A stretch of DNA of 64,000 nucleotides from contig JAEURJ010000023.1 of NCBI GenBank assembly GCA_016789305.1, forward strand, positions 558,001-622,000, in the 5' to 3' direction. The DNA comes from Anaerolineales bacterium. GTDB lineage: Bacteria; Chloroflexota; Anaerolineae; Anaerolineales; Villigracilaceae. This document shows, one piece after another, positions 25,069 to 34,500 of the stretch. A program made the position numbers and the translations under genes. Every line of letters starts with the position of its first letter. Position 1 is the first letter of the stretch. The notes below the pieces were generated by a model. It saw only the letters and a program-made list of their open reading frames with translations, was not told the DNA's origin and did no database searches.

Positions 25069-27404
25069 TATATGCCATCATCTTTCGGTGGAGCGGTTTG
25101 ACCATAATCCAGAACCTGCCGCATTTGAGTGCCGCCCTCCGGCGGACCGACGATCTTTTTATCTTCCATCATATCCACAATGCGCGAGGCACGGGTGTAG
25201 CCGATGCGCAGACGTCTTTGCAGCATGGAAACAGAAGCACGGCCTTCCTTGCGGATCAATTCCACGGCTTCTTGAAAGAGCGGGTCACTGCCATCCGACT
25301 TGCCTTCATTTTCCCACAGCGGAGCCTGCTTCAACGGCAGATTCTGCGGAATGGATTCGGACGGTGTGCCGGCTACCGCATAAGCGCTGCCTCCCCCGGC
25401 AAGATTGCGCCAGTATTCCACCAACTTTTGAATCTCATGGTCGGACACAAACACACCCTGCAAACGCGCGGCAGCAGGTGCGTCCGGGGCCTGATATAAC
25501 ATGTCGCCGCGGCCAAGCAAACGTTCCGCGCCCGGTTGATCGAGGATCACGCGGCTATCTGTATTGGACGCCACTGCAAATGCAATACGCGCAGGGAAGT
25601 TGGCCTTGATCAAACCAGTGACCACATCCACGGATGGACGCTGCGTGGCAAGGATCATGTGAATGCCGGTGGCGCGTGCAAGCTGCGCCAGACGTGTGAT
25701 GGTTTTTTCCGTTTCATCGGGTGCGATCATCATCAAGTCTGCGAGCTCATCGATGATGATGACAAGATAGGGCAGTTTCTTTTGTCCCTGCACTTTCATT
25801 TTTACGTTGTAATCAACGATATTACGTGCGCCTACCTGTGCAAAATTGTGATACCTCTTATCCATTTCGCGCGTCATCCATTGCAATGCCCCGATCACGC
25901 GGTCCATTTCCACGACCACGGGGCCGAGCAAATGCGGGATGCCGTTATATCCGGTTAACTCAACGCGTTTGGGGTCGACAAGCACAAGTCGCAAATCATC
26001 CGGCGTGTTGTAGAGAAGCATACAGGTAAGAATTGAGTTGACACAGACCGATTTACCGGAGCCGGTGGTACCAGCGATCAACATATGCGGCATGTTTTCG
26101 AGATTGGCAATAATGGGCGCGCCGGCCACATCACGACCCAACGCAAAGCCAAGCGCTTTCTTATTACGCATGAAAATATCACTCTCCAAAATGTCGCGCA
26201 GAGCCACCATGGCCATTTCTTCATTCGGCACTTCGATACCTACATAACTATGCCCGGGCACCGGGGCCTGAATACGGATTCGTGGTGCGGCCAATGCCAG
26301 TGCAAGGTCATCGGAAAGAGATGCAATTTTGCTCACGCGGACTCTGGTCTTCACGCCGCCTCGGGTCTCGACGAAGAGCGGCTCCACGCCGAATTGCGTG
26401 ATCGAAGGCCCACGGCTGATCGCAACCACCTGCGCCGGCGCACCAAAGGAAGCCAGAGTCTCTTCGATAAGACGTGCGCGTTGCTGAACAAAATCTTCAT
26501 TGATGACTGATGCATTGCCCGCATCTAAAATTTCCTTTTGATCAGGCAACACCCATTGAATGACAGGGGGGGCAGTCGTAGTGACCGGCTGAACGGCTGT
26601 TCCCACCGGAGTAATCTCCGTCACCGGCATGGACGCTGAGTCAATCGGGGTAAGTCCATCCATCGAAACAGAAGCAGGCTCAAGGTCCGCAGGAGGCGCG
26701 ATGGGTTTATTCAACAAATTGCGCAGTTGATTGATCAACGGAGTCAGCCAGCGGAATAGTTCTGTCACAGGTCTATCGAGCATGACTGCAACGCCGATGA
26801 TGAACCATGCAATTAACGCAAAGAAGGTGCCAACTCCACCGACGGTGACCCAAAGAATTCTTTGAAACAGACCACCCAGGGAACCACCGCCAATACCGGT
26901 CAACGCAATCGCTTCCGCATCTTCAGCAGTGGCAACCAGTGTATGCAAAACGGTTAATAACCAAAAAAACAGGATCACACTACCAATGGCGCGTTCAATC
27001 GAAAGCGGCGGAATGCGCTCGATCTTGCGAAGCACAAGCCATATGCCGAAAACAAGCAGGCCAATCGGGAGAACATAGACCCCCCAACCGAAAATTTGTG
27101 AGAGAAAGAAGATTGCGCCGCCAACAAGCGCGGAACGATTTGCCGAGATCAACCCAAGCAAAATCACAAGCCCGACAAAGGCAAGGATAATCCCAACCAC
27201 ATCCAGTTTACGTTCGGGGGAAAGTTTTTCCCACCACGAAGGCTCCCGCATACGAGGGGGCGGTGGTGGAGGAGGTGGGGTAAATGTTTTATTTTTCGAT
27301 GCAGATTTATTCTGCGAGGGGAGCCCGCCTTTTTTAGGCGGGATGACTTTTGGAGATTGCTTTTGATTCTTTTTTGGAGGGCTGGATGGTTTGAGGAGGG
27401 GCAT
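25068..27404 (-). CDS. ftsK: DNA translocase FtsK/SpoIIIE
   Basis: Septal DNA pump that moves chromosome termini at division. In this 778-residue protein a Pro-rich N-terminal tail (about residues 40-52) leads into four membrane segments (about 70-215). A linker and the alpha/beta motor follow, with Walker A GTTGSGKSVCVNS near 443-455 and Walker B VIIIDELADLM near 550-560. The C-terminal gamma winged helix (about 715-770, RRLRIGYTRASRIVDMME) reads polar DNA motifs. All key elements are intact. Confidence 0.97.
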   Translation of the reverse strand: MPLLKPSSPPKKNQKQSPKVIPPKKGGLPSQNKSASKNKTFTPPPPPPPPRMREPSWWEKLSPERKLDVVGIILAFVGLVILLGLISANRSALVGGAIFFLSQIFGWGVYVLPIGLLVFGIWLVLRKIERIPPLSIERAIGSVILFFWLLTVLHTLVATAEDAEAIALTGIGGGSLGGLFQRILWVTVGGVGTFFALIAWFIIGVAVMLDRPVTELFRWLTPLINQLRNLLNKPIAPPADLEPASVSMDGLTPIDSASMPVTEITPVGTAVQPVTTTAPPVIQWVLPDQKEILDAGNASVINEDFVQQRARLIEETLASFGAPAQVVAISRGPSITQFGVEPLFVETRGGVKTRVRVSKIASLSDDLALALAAPRIRIQAPVPGHSYVGIEVPNEEMAMVALRDILESDIFMRNKKALGFALGRDVAGAPIIANLENMPHMLIAGTTGSGKSVCVNSILTCMLLYNTPDDLRLVLVDPKRVELTGYNGIPHLLGPVVVEMDRVIGALQWMTREMDKRYHNFAQVGARNIVDYNVKMKVQGQKKLPYLVIIIDELADLMMIAPDETEKTITRLAQLARATGIHMILATQRPSVDVVTGLIKANFPARIAFAVASNTDSRVILDQPGAERLLGRGDMLYQAPDAPAAARLQGVFVSDHEIQKLVEYWRNLAGGGSAYAVAGTPSESIPQNLPLKQAPLWENEGKSDGSDPLFQEAVELIRKEGRASVSMLQRRLRIGYTRASRIVDMMEDKKIVGPPEGGTQMRQVLDYGQTAPPKDDGI

Positions 27405-27505
27405 CTTTCACCGAAATTTCCAAAGGTGAGACCAAAAAATATTATAGCACAAATGGTCTGTTTTCTTTGAGGTACAATTGCATAAACCACTTCACAAGAT
27501 CTTTC

Positions 27506-27556
27506 GCCACAGGCAGCACATGGAGATCTATGTTTTTTTCCTGTGCTGCCTGTGGC
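27506..27556 (+). repeat. 15-bp hairpin in the leader of RNase Z
   Basis: GCCACAGGCAGCACA (27506-27520) is exactly complementary to TGTGCTGCCTGTGGC (27542-27556) across a 21-base loop. It lies 21 bases before the RNase Z start codon, in a gap that also holds the ftsK promoter region. No long U-tract follows. A regulatory leader or a small mobile palindrome are possible explanations. Confidence 0.6.
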
Positions 27557-27577
27557 TACATTTGCAAGGACTTAACA

Positions 27578-28498
27578 TTGTTCGAAATTCTATTTCTTGG
27601 CACATCGGCGTCCGCACCCTCGGCAAAGCGGGGACTCTCAGGGCAGATCGTATCTCATAACGAATATCGTTTTTTGATCGACTGTGGCGAGGGCACACAA
27701 CGGCAGATCCTGCAATCGGGCATTGGGTTTAAACGACTCACAAACATCCTGCTAACTCATGGTCATCTTGATCATATCCTTGGGTTGGGCGGATTGCTTT
27801 CCACTTTTCTACGATGGGAAGCGATCGATGAATTAAATATTTATGCGGGCCGTTCCACACTGGAACGAGTGCGTACATTGATGTTCGATGTGGTGCTGCG
27901 CGGCAATCAACCTCCCATGCCATTGAATATTCACGAGATCAAGCCTGGAACATTTTTTGAAGCGGATGATTTTACCGTAACAGCTTTTTCGGTTACGCAC
28001 CGCGGGCCGGATTGTTTGGGTTATATCTTCGAAGAAAAACCCAAGCGCCCCTTTCTTGCCGAAAAAGCGGATGCGCTTGGTGTGCCATTCGGACCCGAGC
28101 GCCGCGATCTGGTCGAAGGCAAGGAAGTTACCCTGCCCGATGGAAAACGCGTCACACCGGACGATGTGCTGGGTCCATGGGAGAAGGGCAGTAAACTTGT
28201 CGTGGTGGGGGATGCCGGCAGAACGGATAACCTGCTGGAGGTTTGTAAAGATGCGGACGGCCTTGTCATCGAATCCACTTATTTGGATGAAGAGGAAGGC
28301 ATGGCAAAGCAGTTTTCACATCTCACAGCCAAAATGGGAGCGGAACTTGCAAAAAAAGCCGGGGTTAAAAAACTAATTCTTACTCATATTTCGCGCCGTT
28401 ATCGTGAAAAGGATGTGATCGCCGAAGCGCAATCGATTTTCCCGAGCACAGTAGTGGCCCGCGATTTTGACACATATCAAATCAAGCGAGACAATTAA
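27578..28498 (+). CDS. rnz: Ribonuclease Z
   Basis: Metallo-beta-lactamase-fold endonuclease that trims tRNA 3' ends. The metal-binding motif THGHLDHILGLGG lies near residues 60-72. The further motif LTHISRRY near 276-283 and the D-containing VVGDAGRTDN near 209-218 are also present. The TTG at 27578 was chosen because AAGGA lies 7 bases upstream and it gives 306 residues, the usual length starting FEILFLGTSASAPS. An upstream extension would cross the leader hairpin. pfkA starts one base after its stop. Confidence 0.95.
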   Translation: MFEILFLGTSASAPSAKRGLSGQIVSHNEYRFLIDCGEGTQRQILQSGIGFKRLTNILLTHGHLDHILGLGGLLSTFLRWEAIDELNIYAGRSTLERVRTLMFDVVLRGNQPPMPLNIHEIKPGTFFEADDFTVTAFSVTHRGPDCLGYIFEEKPKRPFLAEKADALGVPFGPERRDLVEGKEVTLPDGKRVTPDDVLGPWEKGSKLVVVGDAGRTDNLLEVCKDADGLVIESTYLDEEEGMAKQFSHLTAKMGAELAKKAGVKKLILTHISRRYREKDVIAEAQSIFPSTVVARDFDTYQIKRDN

Positions 28499-28499
28499 G

Positions 28500-29477
28500 A
28501 TGAAAAATAACAAATTCACAGTAGGGGTTTTAACCTCGGGGGGCGATGCTCCCGGGATGAACGCAGCCATTCGTGCCGTGGTACGCACGGCACTTGCCAA
28601 TAATATGAACGTCATTGGTGTAAAACATGGCTATGAAGGCCTGATCAAAGGTGATTTTGACGATCTGGATGCGCGCAGCGTTGGCGGGATTTTACAACGC
28701 GGCGGCACCATTTTACTCACCAGCAGAAGCAAGGAATTTATGGAATCTGCCGGTCAGCGTGAGGCGATTCGTAAAATGAACGAGGCTGGCATGGATGCCT
28801 TGGTTGTGATCGGCGGTGAAGGCTCGATGAACGGTGCCAACGCGCTTTCCAAACAGGGCATCAAGGTGATCGGCCTTCCCGGAAGCATCGACAACGACAT
28901 TTGGGGAACGAACCTTGCCATTGGCACTGATACCGCCATGAACACGATCATGGAAGCCGTGGATAAATTACGCGATACGGCTTCGTCGCATCAACGAGCG
29001 TTTTTGATCGAAACCATGGGCCGAAACAGCGGATACCTTGCCGTGATGACCGGCATCGCATGCGGTGCGGAAATGGTGCTAATTCCTGAAGTGCCCTGTA
29101 CAGCAGAAGAAGTGGTAACCGCAGTGGAGAATGCTTATAAACGCGGGAAGACCCACGCGATCATCATCAACGCGGAAGGTTCGGCCTTGCGAACGACAGA
29201 TATCGCCGCAAAAATTGACGAGAAGGATGTAGGCTTCTCGACGCGCATGACCATTCTTGGTCACATCCAACGCGGCGGTTCGCCCAGCGCGTATGACCGT
29301 CTGCTTGCCTCACGCATGGGCGTGAAAGCCGTGGAGGCTCTTGTGGAAGGTATTCATGGCGTAATGACCGGCTTAAAAGGCAAAGGCATTGACTTCATTC
29401 CCCTGGCTGATGTGATCAGTAACAAACGCAAGATCAACATGGAATACTATCACATGGCCAAGGTGCTGGCCCGATAG
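28500..29477 (+). CDS. pfkA: 6-phosphofructokinase
   Basis: Phosphorylates fructose 6-phosphate in glycolysis. In this 325-residue protein the N-terminal VLTSGGDAPGMNAAIRA is the ATP/substrate loop. GGEGSMNGA near residues 100-108 keeps Gly where PPi-dependent enzymes carry Asp, favouring ATP use. PGSIDNDIWGT near 125-135 contains the catalytic Asp. ILGHIQRGGSPSAYDR near 256-271 is intact. The start at 28500 directly follows the RNase Z stop. Confidence 0.95.
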   Translation: MKNNKFTVGVLTSGGDAPGMNAAIRAVVRTALANNMNVIGVKHGYEGLIKGDFDDLDARSVGGILQRGGTILLTSRSKEFMESAGQREAIRKMNEAGMDALVVIGGEGSMNGANALSKQGIKVIGLPGSIDNDIWGTNLAIGTDTAMNTIMEAVDKLRDTASSHQRAFLIETMGRNSGYLAVMTGIACGAEMVLIPEVPCTAEEVVTAVENAYKRGKTHAIIINAEGSALRTTDIAAKIDEKDVGFSTRMTILGHIQRGGSPSAYDRLLASRMGVKAVEALVEGIHGVMTGLKGKGIDFIPLADVISNKRKINMEYYHMAKVLAR

Positions 29478-29503
29478 TTTATTATCTTCAATTCTCAAAA
29501 GAG

Positions 29504-29509
29504 TATAAT
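29504..29509 (+). promoter_or_regulatory. -10 box of the KdpD-like kinase gene
   Basis: TATAAT at 29504-29509 overlaps the first in-frame ATG (29508). Transcription from here would start beyond that ATG, which argues for translation from the ATG at 29523. Confidence 0.5.
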
Positions 29510-29510
29510 G

Positions 29511-29536
29511 AAATCCGCAGTCATGCGGATTTCTTC
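29511..29536 (+). terminator. Hairpin downstream of pfkA overlapping the next start codon
   Basis: AAATCCGC and GCGGATTT (29511-29518, 29525-29532) form an 8-bp stem with loop AGTCAT, followed by TCTTCTTT. It looks like a weak intrinsic terminator, yet the likely start codon of the histidine kinase lies in the loop. Confidence 0.55.
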
Positions 29537-30977
29537 TTTAATATCACGTTCCGGTCAATATCTCCTCGCAATTGTGTTGATCGCCTCCATTACGGCGATC
29601 TTCTTTGGCCTGCAGGACATGTTGGATACAACATTGATCGCGTTGTTGTATTTGATCCCACTTGGCTTGATCACCGCATATTGGGGGCTTGGACCCGGCA
29701 TCACCGGGGCATTGATCACATTCCTTACATTAAATTATTTTTTCATTCCACCATATTACACGCTGGCGGTTCACCGTCCAACCGATGTCGTCATTCTGGT
29801 GATCTTTTTGGTGGTAGCAGTGGTTATTAGTCAGCTGGTTGGGCGAATGCAGGCGAGTCTCATCGCCGCCACGGCCCGGGAGCGCGAAGCCACGCAACTT
29901 TACGAATTAAGCATTGCATTGACCGGCCTGCACAGTGAATATGCCATCGCACAGATCCTGGCCAAGCAAGTGCAGGAGGTTTCGCAAGGGGAATATGTGG
30001 AAGTTAATATCACCGGCACAGAATCTCTTTCCTTTCACTTGCCGGAAATCAAGTTGCCAGCGCGCGCGCCGGAATTGATCGCCCCGATCCAGGCTGCGCG
30101 GGGTGTTCACGGGGAGATTCTGTTATGGAAATCCACACCAGTCATCGCGTCAGGCGAGAAGCGATTGTTGGAGACGTTTGCAAGCCAGGGGGCATTGGCG
30201 CTGGAACGCGCAAGACTTTCACAGGCAGAGTCGCGTGCACGCGTGCTGGAAGAGAGCGACCATTTAAAATCCATCCTGCTATCTTCTGTTTCCCATGAAC
30301 TGCGCACGCCGCTTTCGACGATCAAAGCTGCAGCATCCAGTTTGCGGGGAAACGAAGTGAGTTGGAATTCGCCGGCGCGCGTTGAGCTGGTGGCGGCAAT
30401 TGATGACGAGGCCGATCATTTAAATATGTTGGTGGGCAATTTGCTCGATATGTCGCGCATTGAATCAGGTGCACTCAAACCCAAACGCGAATGGAATATT
30501 TTGTCTGAGATCGTGGGGAGTGTGCTGGCACGCATGAGGCATTCGGCGGATGAACATAAGCTTGAAATCGACATCCCGGAAACACTACCTTTCGTGCCGG
30601 TGGATTATGTTCAGATGGAACAGGTCTTCACGAATTTGGTGAGCAACAGTTTAAAGTATGCGCCTTCAAACACTCTGATCCGCATTCGGGCGAATATGGA
30701 AGGCGATACAGTTCATGTACAGGTCAGCAATCAAGGTCCGCATGTGCCGCCCGAACATTTGGAACGCATCTTCGACAAGTTTTACCGCATCACCGCCGCA
30801 GACCGAGTAACCGGCACCGGACTCGGCCTTTCGATCTGCAAGGGAATTATTGAAGCACATGGCGGCCGAATTTGGGCTGAGAACATTCCGGACGGATTGG
30901 CATTTAACTTTATCCTGCCGCTTACCTGGGATGGAGCCCATCCTCCTCAACTTCCCATGGATACGGAGATCGAATGA
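29523..30977 (+). CDS. KdpD-like sensor histidine kinase lacking the N-terminal KdpD/Usp part
   Basis: A 484-residue sensor kinase. Four membrane segments of DUF4118 type (about residues 10-105) match the KdpD membrane region (LDTTLIALLYLIPLGLI). A weak GAF-like linker follows (about 125-235). The HisKA H-box SSVSHELRTPLSTIKAA has its His near 261. HATPase N/G boxes (NLVSNSLKYAPS, GTGLGLSICKGI) lie near 375 and 440. The Walker-containing KdpD domain and the Usp domain are absent. The gene overlaps its response regulator by ATGA. It probably senses ionic or envelope conditions for the neighbouring potassium genes. Confidence 0.9.
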   Translation: MRISSLISRSGQYLLAIVLIASITAIFFGLQDMLDTTLIALLYLIPLGLITAYWGLGPGITGALITFLTLNYFFIPPYYTLAVHRPTDVVILVIFLVVAVVISQLVGRMQASLIAATAREREATQLYELSIALTGLHSEYAIAQILAKQVQEVSQGEYVEVNITGTESLSFHLPEIKLPARAPELIAPIQAARGVHGEILLWKSTPVIASGEKRLLETFASQGALALERARLSQAESRARVLEESDHLKSILLSSVSHELRTPLSTIKAAASSLRGNEVSWNSPARVELVAAIDDEADHLNMLVGNLLDMSRIESGALKPKREWNILSEIVGSVLARMRHSADEHKLEIDIPETLPFVPVDYVQMEQVFTNLVSNSLKYAPSNTLIRIRANMEGDTVHVQVSNQGPHVPPEHLERIFDKFYRITAADRVTGTGLGLSICKGIIEAHGGRIWAENIPDGLAFNFILPLTWDGAHPPQLPMDTEIE

Positions 30978-31669
30978 ACAACGCACCGCAAATCCTTGTG
31001 ATCGACGATGAACCGCAAATTCAGCGTGCGATCCGCACCATCCTTACCGAGAAGGGATTCGGGGTCACAACCGCAAGCCACGGCGAAGAAGGTTTGACTC
31101 TCGCCGCCGCCAACGAGCCCGATATCGTCATTCTCGATCTGGGCCTGCCCGATATGGATGGAGTGGAAGTCTGCGCCCGCCTGCGCGAATGGACTCAATG
31201 CCCGATCATTATTCTTTCGGTACGTGACAGCGAACGCGATAAGGTTGCCGCACTCGATAAAGGCGCTGATGATTACCTCACAAAACCGTTCGGCATCGAA
31301 GAATTGCTGGCGCGCGTGCGAGTGGCCTTGCGCCATTCAACAAACAGACAGGGTGCGCAAAATAAAGTGATCAAGGCCGGCGCACTCACAATTGACCTTG
31401 TGTGGCATATTGTGAAACGCGGGGAGGATGAGATTAAATTAACAGGCACGGAATATAAACTTCTCGCCTATCTCGCCGCCAATCATGGCCGTGTACTTAC
31501 CCATCAAAATATTCTTATACAGGTTTGGGGTCCAGCGGATGCAGATCACACCGAATATTTACGTGTTTACATGCGTCAGCTGCGGAAAAAACTTGAAATT
31601 GACCCTGAACGCCCTCAATATATTCTGACCGAACCCGGAATCGGTTATCGCTTTATTTCAGATGGGTAA
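30974..31669 (+). CDS. OmpR/KdpE-family response regulator
   Basis: A 231-residue regulator. Its receiver domain has acidic pocket DDEP, phospho-Asp in VILDLGLPDMDG near residue 55, and conserved Lys in DYLTKPF near 104. A winged-helix DNA-binding domain (about 130-228) ends in LTEPGIGYRF. It is closely similar in layout to the KdpE at 34495-35199, suggesting duplication. It pairs with the overlapping upstream kinase and likely controls the downstream potassium genes. Confidence 0.93.
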   Translation: MNNAPQILVIDDEPQIQRAIRTILTEKGFGVTTASHGEEGLTLAAANEPDIVILDLGLPDMDGVEVCARLREWTQCPIIILSVRDSERDKVAALDKGADDYLTKPFGIEELLARVRVALRHSTNRQGAQNKVIKAGALTIDLVWHIVKRGEDEIKLTGTEYKLLAYLAANHGRVLTHQNILIQVWGPADADHTEYLRVYMRQLRKKLEIDPERPQYILTEPGIGYRFISDG

Positions 31670-31703
31670 CATACATCACTCAAACCATAGTGACATCCAT
31701 CCT

Positions 31704-31731
31704 AATCGCCCCGATATGGGGCGATTTTTTA
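31704..31731 (+). terminator. Intrinsic terminator after the KdpE-like regulator
   Basis: AATCGCCCC and GGGGCGATT form a 9-bp stem with loop GATAT followed by a T-run, 34 bases after the regulator stop. Confidence 0.9.
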
Positions 31732-31811
31732 TTTGTTCTTTATACGATTGGAGTTTTTTTTTGTCACCGCTTTATACAGCATTGATACGATCTATGCATC
31801 CATGAGGTGAT

Positions 31812-32465
31812 ATGAACAAACTTGATGTAAACCCTGCTGCTCTGACATTCGCTCCCGCTTCTTCTCCGCACCCCGGGCCTGCCCATCGATTAATCGTCCT
31901 GATTCCTGAATCCAAGGCGGATACAGCCCACACCGCGCAAAAAATATGGGAATTGGCAAAAGCCATCGAAGGCCCGGTCCAATTTCTCGGTTTAAGTAAA
32001 GATGCGGCGCATGAACCCGGTCTGCGCAGGCAGATCGCAACCCTGTCCGCAATGGTGGAAGATGAAAATATTTCCGTGGAGTCAAAGATCGAATTGGGGA
32101 ACAATTGGCTGAACTTGGTCCGATCTGAATGGCAGGACGGGGATGTGATCGTTTGCTTTGCGCAACAAAACGCAGGGTTGACACAAAGACCATTAAATCA
32201 AATTTTGGAATCAAATTTACACGCCACGGTCTATGTATTCACCGGCACTCTTGTGGAAGAACGCAGTCATCCTAGTTGGATGTATGAAGTTGCCACGTGG
32301 ATGGGATCCATCGGGATCATTCTCGGTTTCTCCTGGCTGCAAGCCAAACTTGTTCAATTTTCCCATAACAGTGCTTATGTAGCTTTGCTTTACATTTCTA
32401 TATTTGTGGAAGCTGTATCAATCTGGATATGGAATAACGTTTTAGATCACTACGCTGGAAAATAA
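31812..32465 (+). CDS. Universal-stress-like protein with two C-terminal membrane segments
   Basis: A 217-residue protein. Residues about 20-150 resemble a universal-stress/Usp-like alpha/beta fold (LIVLIPESKADTAHTAQKIW ...), without a clear ATP-binding G-x2-G-x9 motif. Two hydrophobic helices follow near residues 160-177 and 185-210. GAGGTGAT precedes the ATG. It lies 18 bases before the KimA-like transporter and is probably co-expressed. Usp similarity is judged by eye, so the function is uncertain. A regulatory partner of the transporter is a reasonable guess. Confidence 0.65.
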   Translation: MNKLDVNPAALTFAPASSPHPGPAHRLIVLIPESKADTAHTAQKIWELAKAIEGPVQFLGLSKDAAHEPGLRRQIATLSAMVEDENISVESKIELGNNWLNLVRSEWQDGDVIVCFAQQNAGLTQRPLNQILESNLHATVYVFTGTLVEERSHPSWMYEVATWMGSIGIILGFSWLQAKLVQFSHNSAYVALLYISIFVEAVSIWIWNNVLDHYAGK

Positions 32466-32483
32466 TCAATTAAGTTGGTAAAC

Positions 32484-34448
32484 ATGATCAATCAAAAAGA
32501 CAATTCCCAAACCTCCATCATCGAACGGGCTACAGATTACAAACCCCCGCGCACTTTGCGTTCCTTTTTCATCGGCCGACCGTTATCCACTGCCGATGCA
32601 TCTCATCAAACCATCGGAAAGATCGTTGGCCTTGCGGTATTTGCGTCCGACGCACTTTCCTCCACGGCGTACGCCACCCAGGAAATCCTGGGGGTGATTG
32701 CCGGTGCAGGGACAATTGCCTATGGATATCTATTTCCCATCTCGCTTGCAATTATTACTTTGCTGGCAATTGTCACCATTTCCTACGAACAGACGATTCA
32801 TGCCTACCCCGGCGGAGGCGGTGCCTACATTGTCGCACGCGATAACCTCGGTGAGATGCCGGCGCAAACTGCCGGTGCTGCTCTTCTCACAGATTACATT
32901 CTGACTGTGTCCGTTTCCATTTCCGCTGGTGTTGCGCAAATTGTGTCTGCATACCCAGCTTTGTTCCCTTATCGTGTCTTGATCGCTGTGATTGCTGTAT
33001 TTTTCATCATGTTGGTCAACCTGCGAGGCGTGAAAGAATCTGGAACAGCTTTTGCCATTCCAACTTATTTTTTTGTGATCATGATGATAAGTACAGTTGG
33101 CTTTGGGATATTCCGTTATTTAACCGGCTCGCTTGGCATGGTGGTGGACCCTCCACACTTTGAAGCGCATCATGTTATTTCAGTGATTACACCCTTTATT
33201 TTGCTCCATGCATTTGCCAACGGCACAACAGCCCTTACAGGCGTGGAGGCAATCTCCAATGGTATTACAGCTTTCAAGGAACCACGCAGTAAAAATGCCG
33301 GTGTTACATTGATATGGATGTCTTTGATCCTGGGTTCCTTGTTCCTTGGGCTTTCCTTTTTGACAGGCAAAACCCACGCAGTATTTTCTGAAGAGGAAAC
33401 CGTCATTTCTCAATTGGCCCGTACCATCTATGATGGTCGAGGTATTGCATATTTGATGTTGATCACCGGCACGACAGTCATTCTGATCATGGCGGCCAAC
33501 ACTGCCTTTGCAGATTTTCCACGTTTGGGCGCATTACACGCCGGCGATGGTTTCCTTCCACGCCAGTTGACTTATCGTGGAAGCCGCCTCGTTTATTCGC
33601 GGGGGATTGTTTCGCTGGCAGTTATTGCATCCATCCTGATCATTATCTTCCAGGCAAGCGTGACACGTCTCATTCCGCTGTATGCCATCGGCGTATTCCT
33701 CTCTTTTACACTCTCACAAGCCGGAATGGCACGCCGCTGGTGGAAGATCGGTCATTTGGCAGAAGGCGTTGAAATTGTCGAGCCGGGATCCACATTGAAA
33801 TACGAAAAAGGCTGGCAGTATAGAATGATCATCAACGGTTTCGGCGCGATCTGTACAGCAGTTGTTATGGTCGTATTTGCAGTAACAAAATTTGCGGAGG
33901 GCGCGTGGGTGGTGTTGATCCTGACCCCAGTCTTGGTCACTGTTTTCTTTTCAATTCATCATCACTACAAAAGACTCGCCAAAAAGCTCTCACTGGATAA
34001 CATCGGAGTGATCGCTCCGCATACCATTCGTCATCGGGTCATCATGCCGGTCAGTGGGGTGCATCAGGGTTCCCTGGCAGCGCTTCGATATGCACGCATG
34101 TTATCCGACGATATCACAGCGGTTCATGTCACGGTCGAACCGGCAGATGCTGAAAAAGTCCGCAAAAAATGGGAAACATGGGGTGAAGGTGTGCGCATGG
34201 TGATGTTGGACTCACCCTACCGCCTCTTCCTTGAACCCTTATTGGCTTACATAGCAGATATTGCAAAGCAGCGTCAACCGGGCGAAACCATCACCATCGT
34301 AGTGCCTGAGTTTGTCGCCGAGAGCCGGGTAACCGCCGCCTTGCACACCAATACAGCAGACCTGCTTCGTAGTCAATTAAAACGCCAGCATGGCATTGTG
34401 ATCATCAACGTCCCTTATCATGTCCATGAAGAAGATGGAAGTCACTAG
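32484..34448 (+). CDS. KimA-like APC-superfamily potassium transporter
   Basis: A 654-residue transporter with about 12 membrane helices (residues 50-460) and a cytosolic C-terminal domain (about 480-654). The N-terminal pattern IGRPLSTADASHQTIGK...VFASDALSSTAYATQEIL and YPGGGGAYIVARDNLG matches KimA (YdaO), a high-affinity K+ importer controlled by c-di-AMP in Bacillus. The C-terminal half is also KimA-like. Assignment is strengthened by the adjoining kdp operon. The ATG at 32484 was preferred over an upstream TTG; no strong ribosome site was seen. Generic amino-acid permease is the alternative. Confidence 0.8.
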   Translation: MINQKDNSQTSIIERATDYKPPRTLRSFFIGRPLSTADASHQTIGKIVGLAVFASDALSSTAYATQEILGVIAGAGTIAYGYLFPISLAIITLLAIVTISYEQTIHAYPGGGGAYIVARDNLGEMPAQTAGAALLTDYILTVSVSISAGVAQIVSAYPALFPYRVLIAVIAVFFIMLVNLRGVKESGTAFAIPTYFFVIMMISTVGFGIFRYLTGSLGMVVDPPHFEAHHVISVITPFILLHAFANGTTALTGVEAISNGITAFKEPRSKNAGVTLIWMSLILGSLFLGLSFLTGKTHAVFSEEETVISQLARTIYDGRGIAYLMLITGTTVILIMAANTAFADFPRLGALHAGDGFLPRQLTYRGSRLVYSRGIVSLAVIASILIIIFQASVTRLIPLYAIGVFLSFTLSQAGMARRWWKIGHLAEGVEIVEPGSTLKYEKGWQYRMIINGFGAICTAVVMVVFAVTKFAEGAWVVLILTPVLVTVFFSIHHHYKRLAKKLSLDNIGVIAPHTIRHRVIMPVSGVHQGSLAALRYARMLSDDITAVHVTVEPADAEKVRKKWETWGEGVRMVMLDSPYRLFLEPLLAYIADIAKQRQPGETITIVVPEFVAESRVTAALHTNTADLLRSQLKRQHGIVIINVPYHVHEEDGSH

Positions 34449-34462
34449 ATCAGTGTAGAAAT

Positions 34463-34500
34463 AAAAAGGCATTCCAAAATTTTGGAATGCCTTTTTATTT
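34463..34500. terminator. Bidirectional terminator between kimA-like and kdpE
   Basis: A 17-bp perfect palindrome (core GGCATTCCAAAA/TTTTGGAATGCC) flanked by A5 and T5 separates two convergent operons. Confidence 0.92.

Noticed and set aside
25088..25609. 173-codon plus-strand frame opposite ftsK
   Set aside because: Antisense to well-conserved FtsK motor and gamma-domain sequence; composition shows frame shadowing.
32340..32483. Possible c-di-AMP riboswitch before the KimA-like gene
   Set aside because: The upstream 18 bases and preceding coding sequence leave no room for the aptamer, and no conserved core was recognised.
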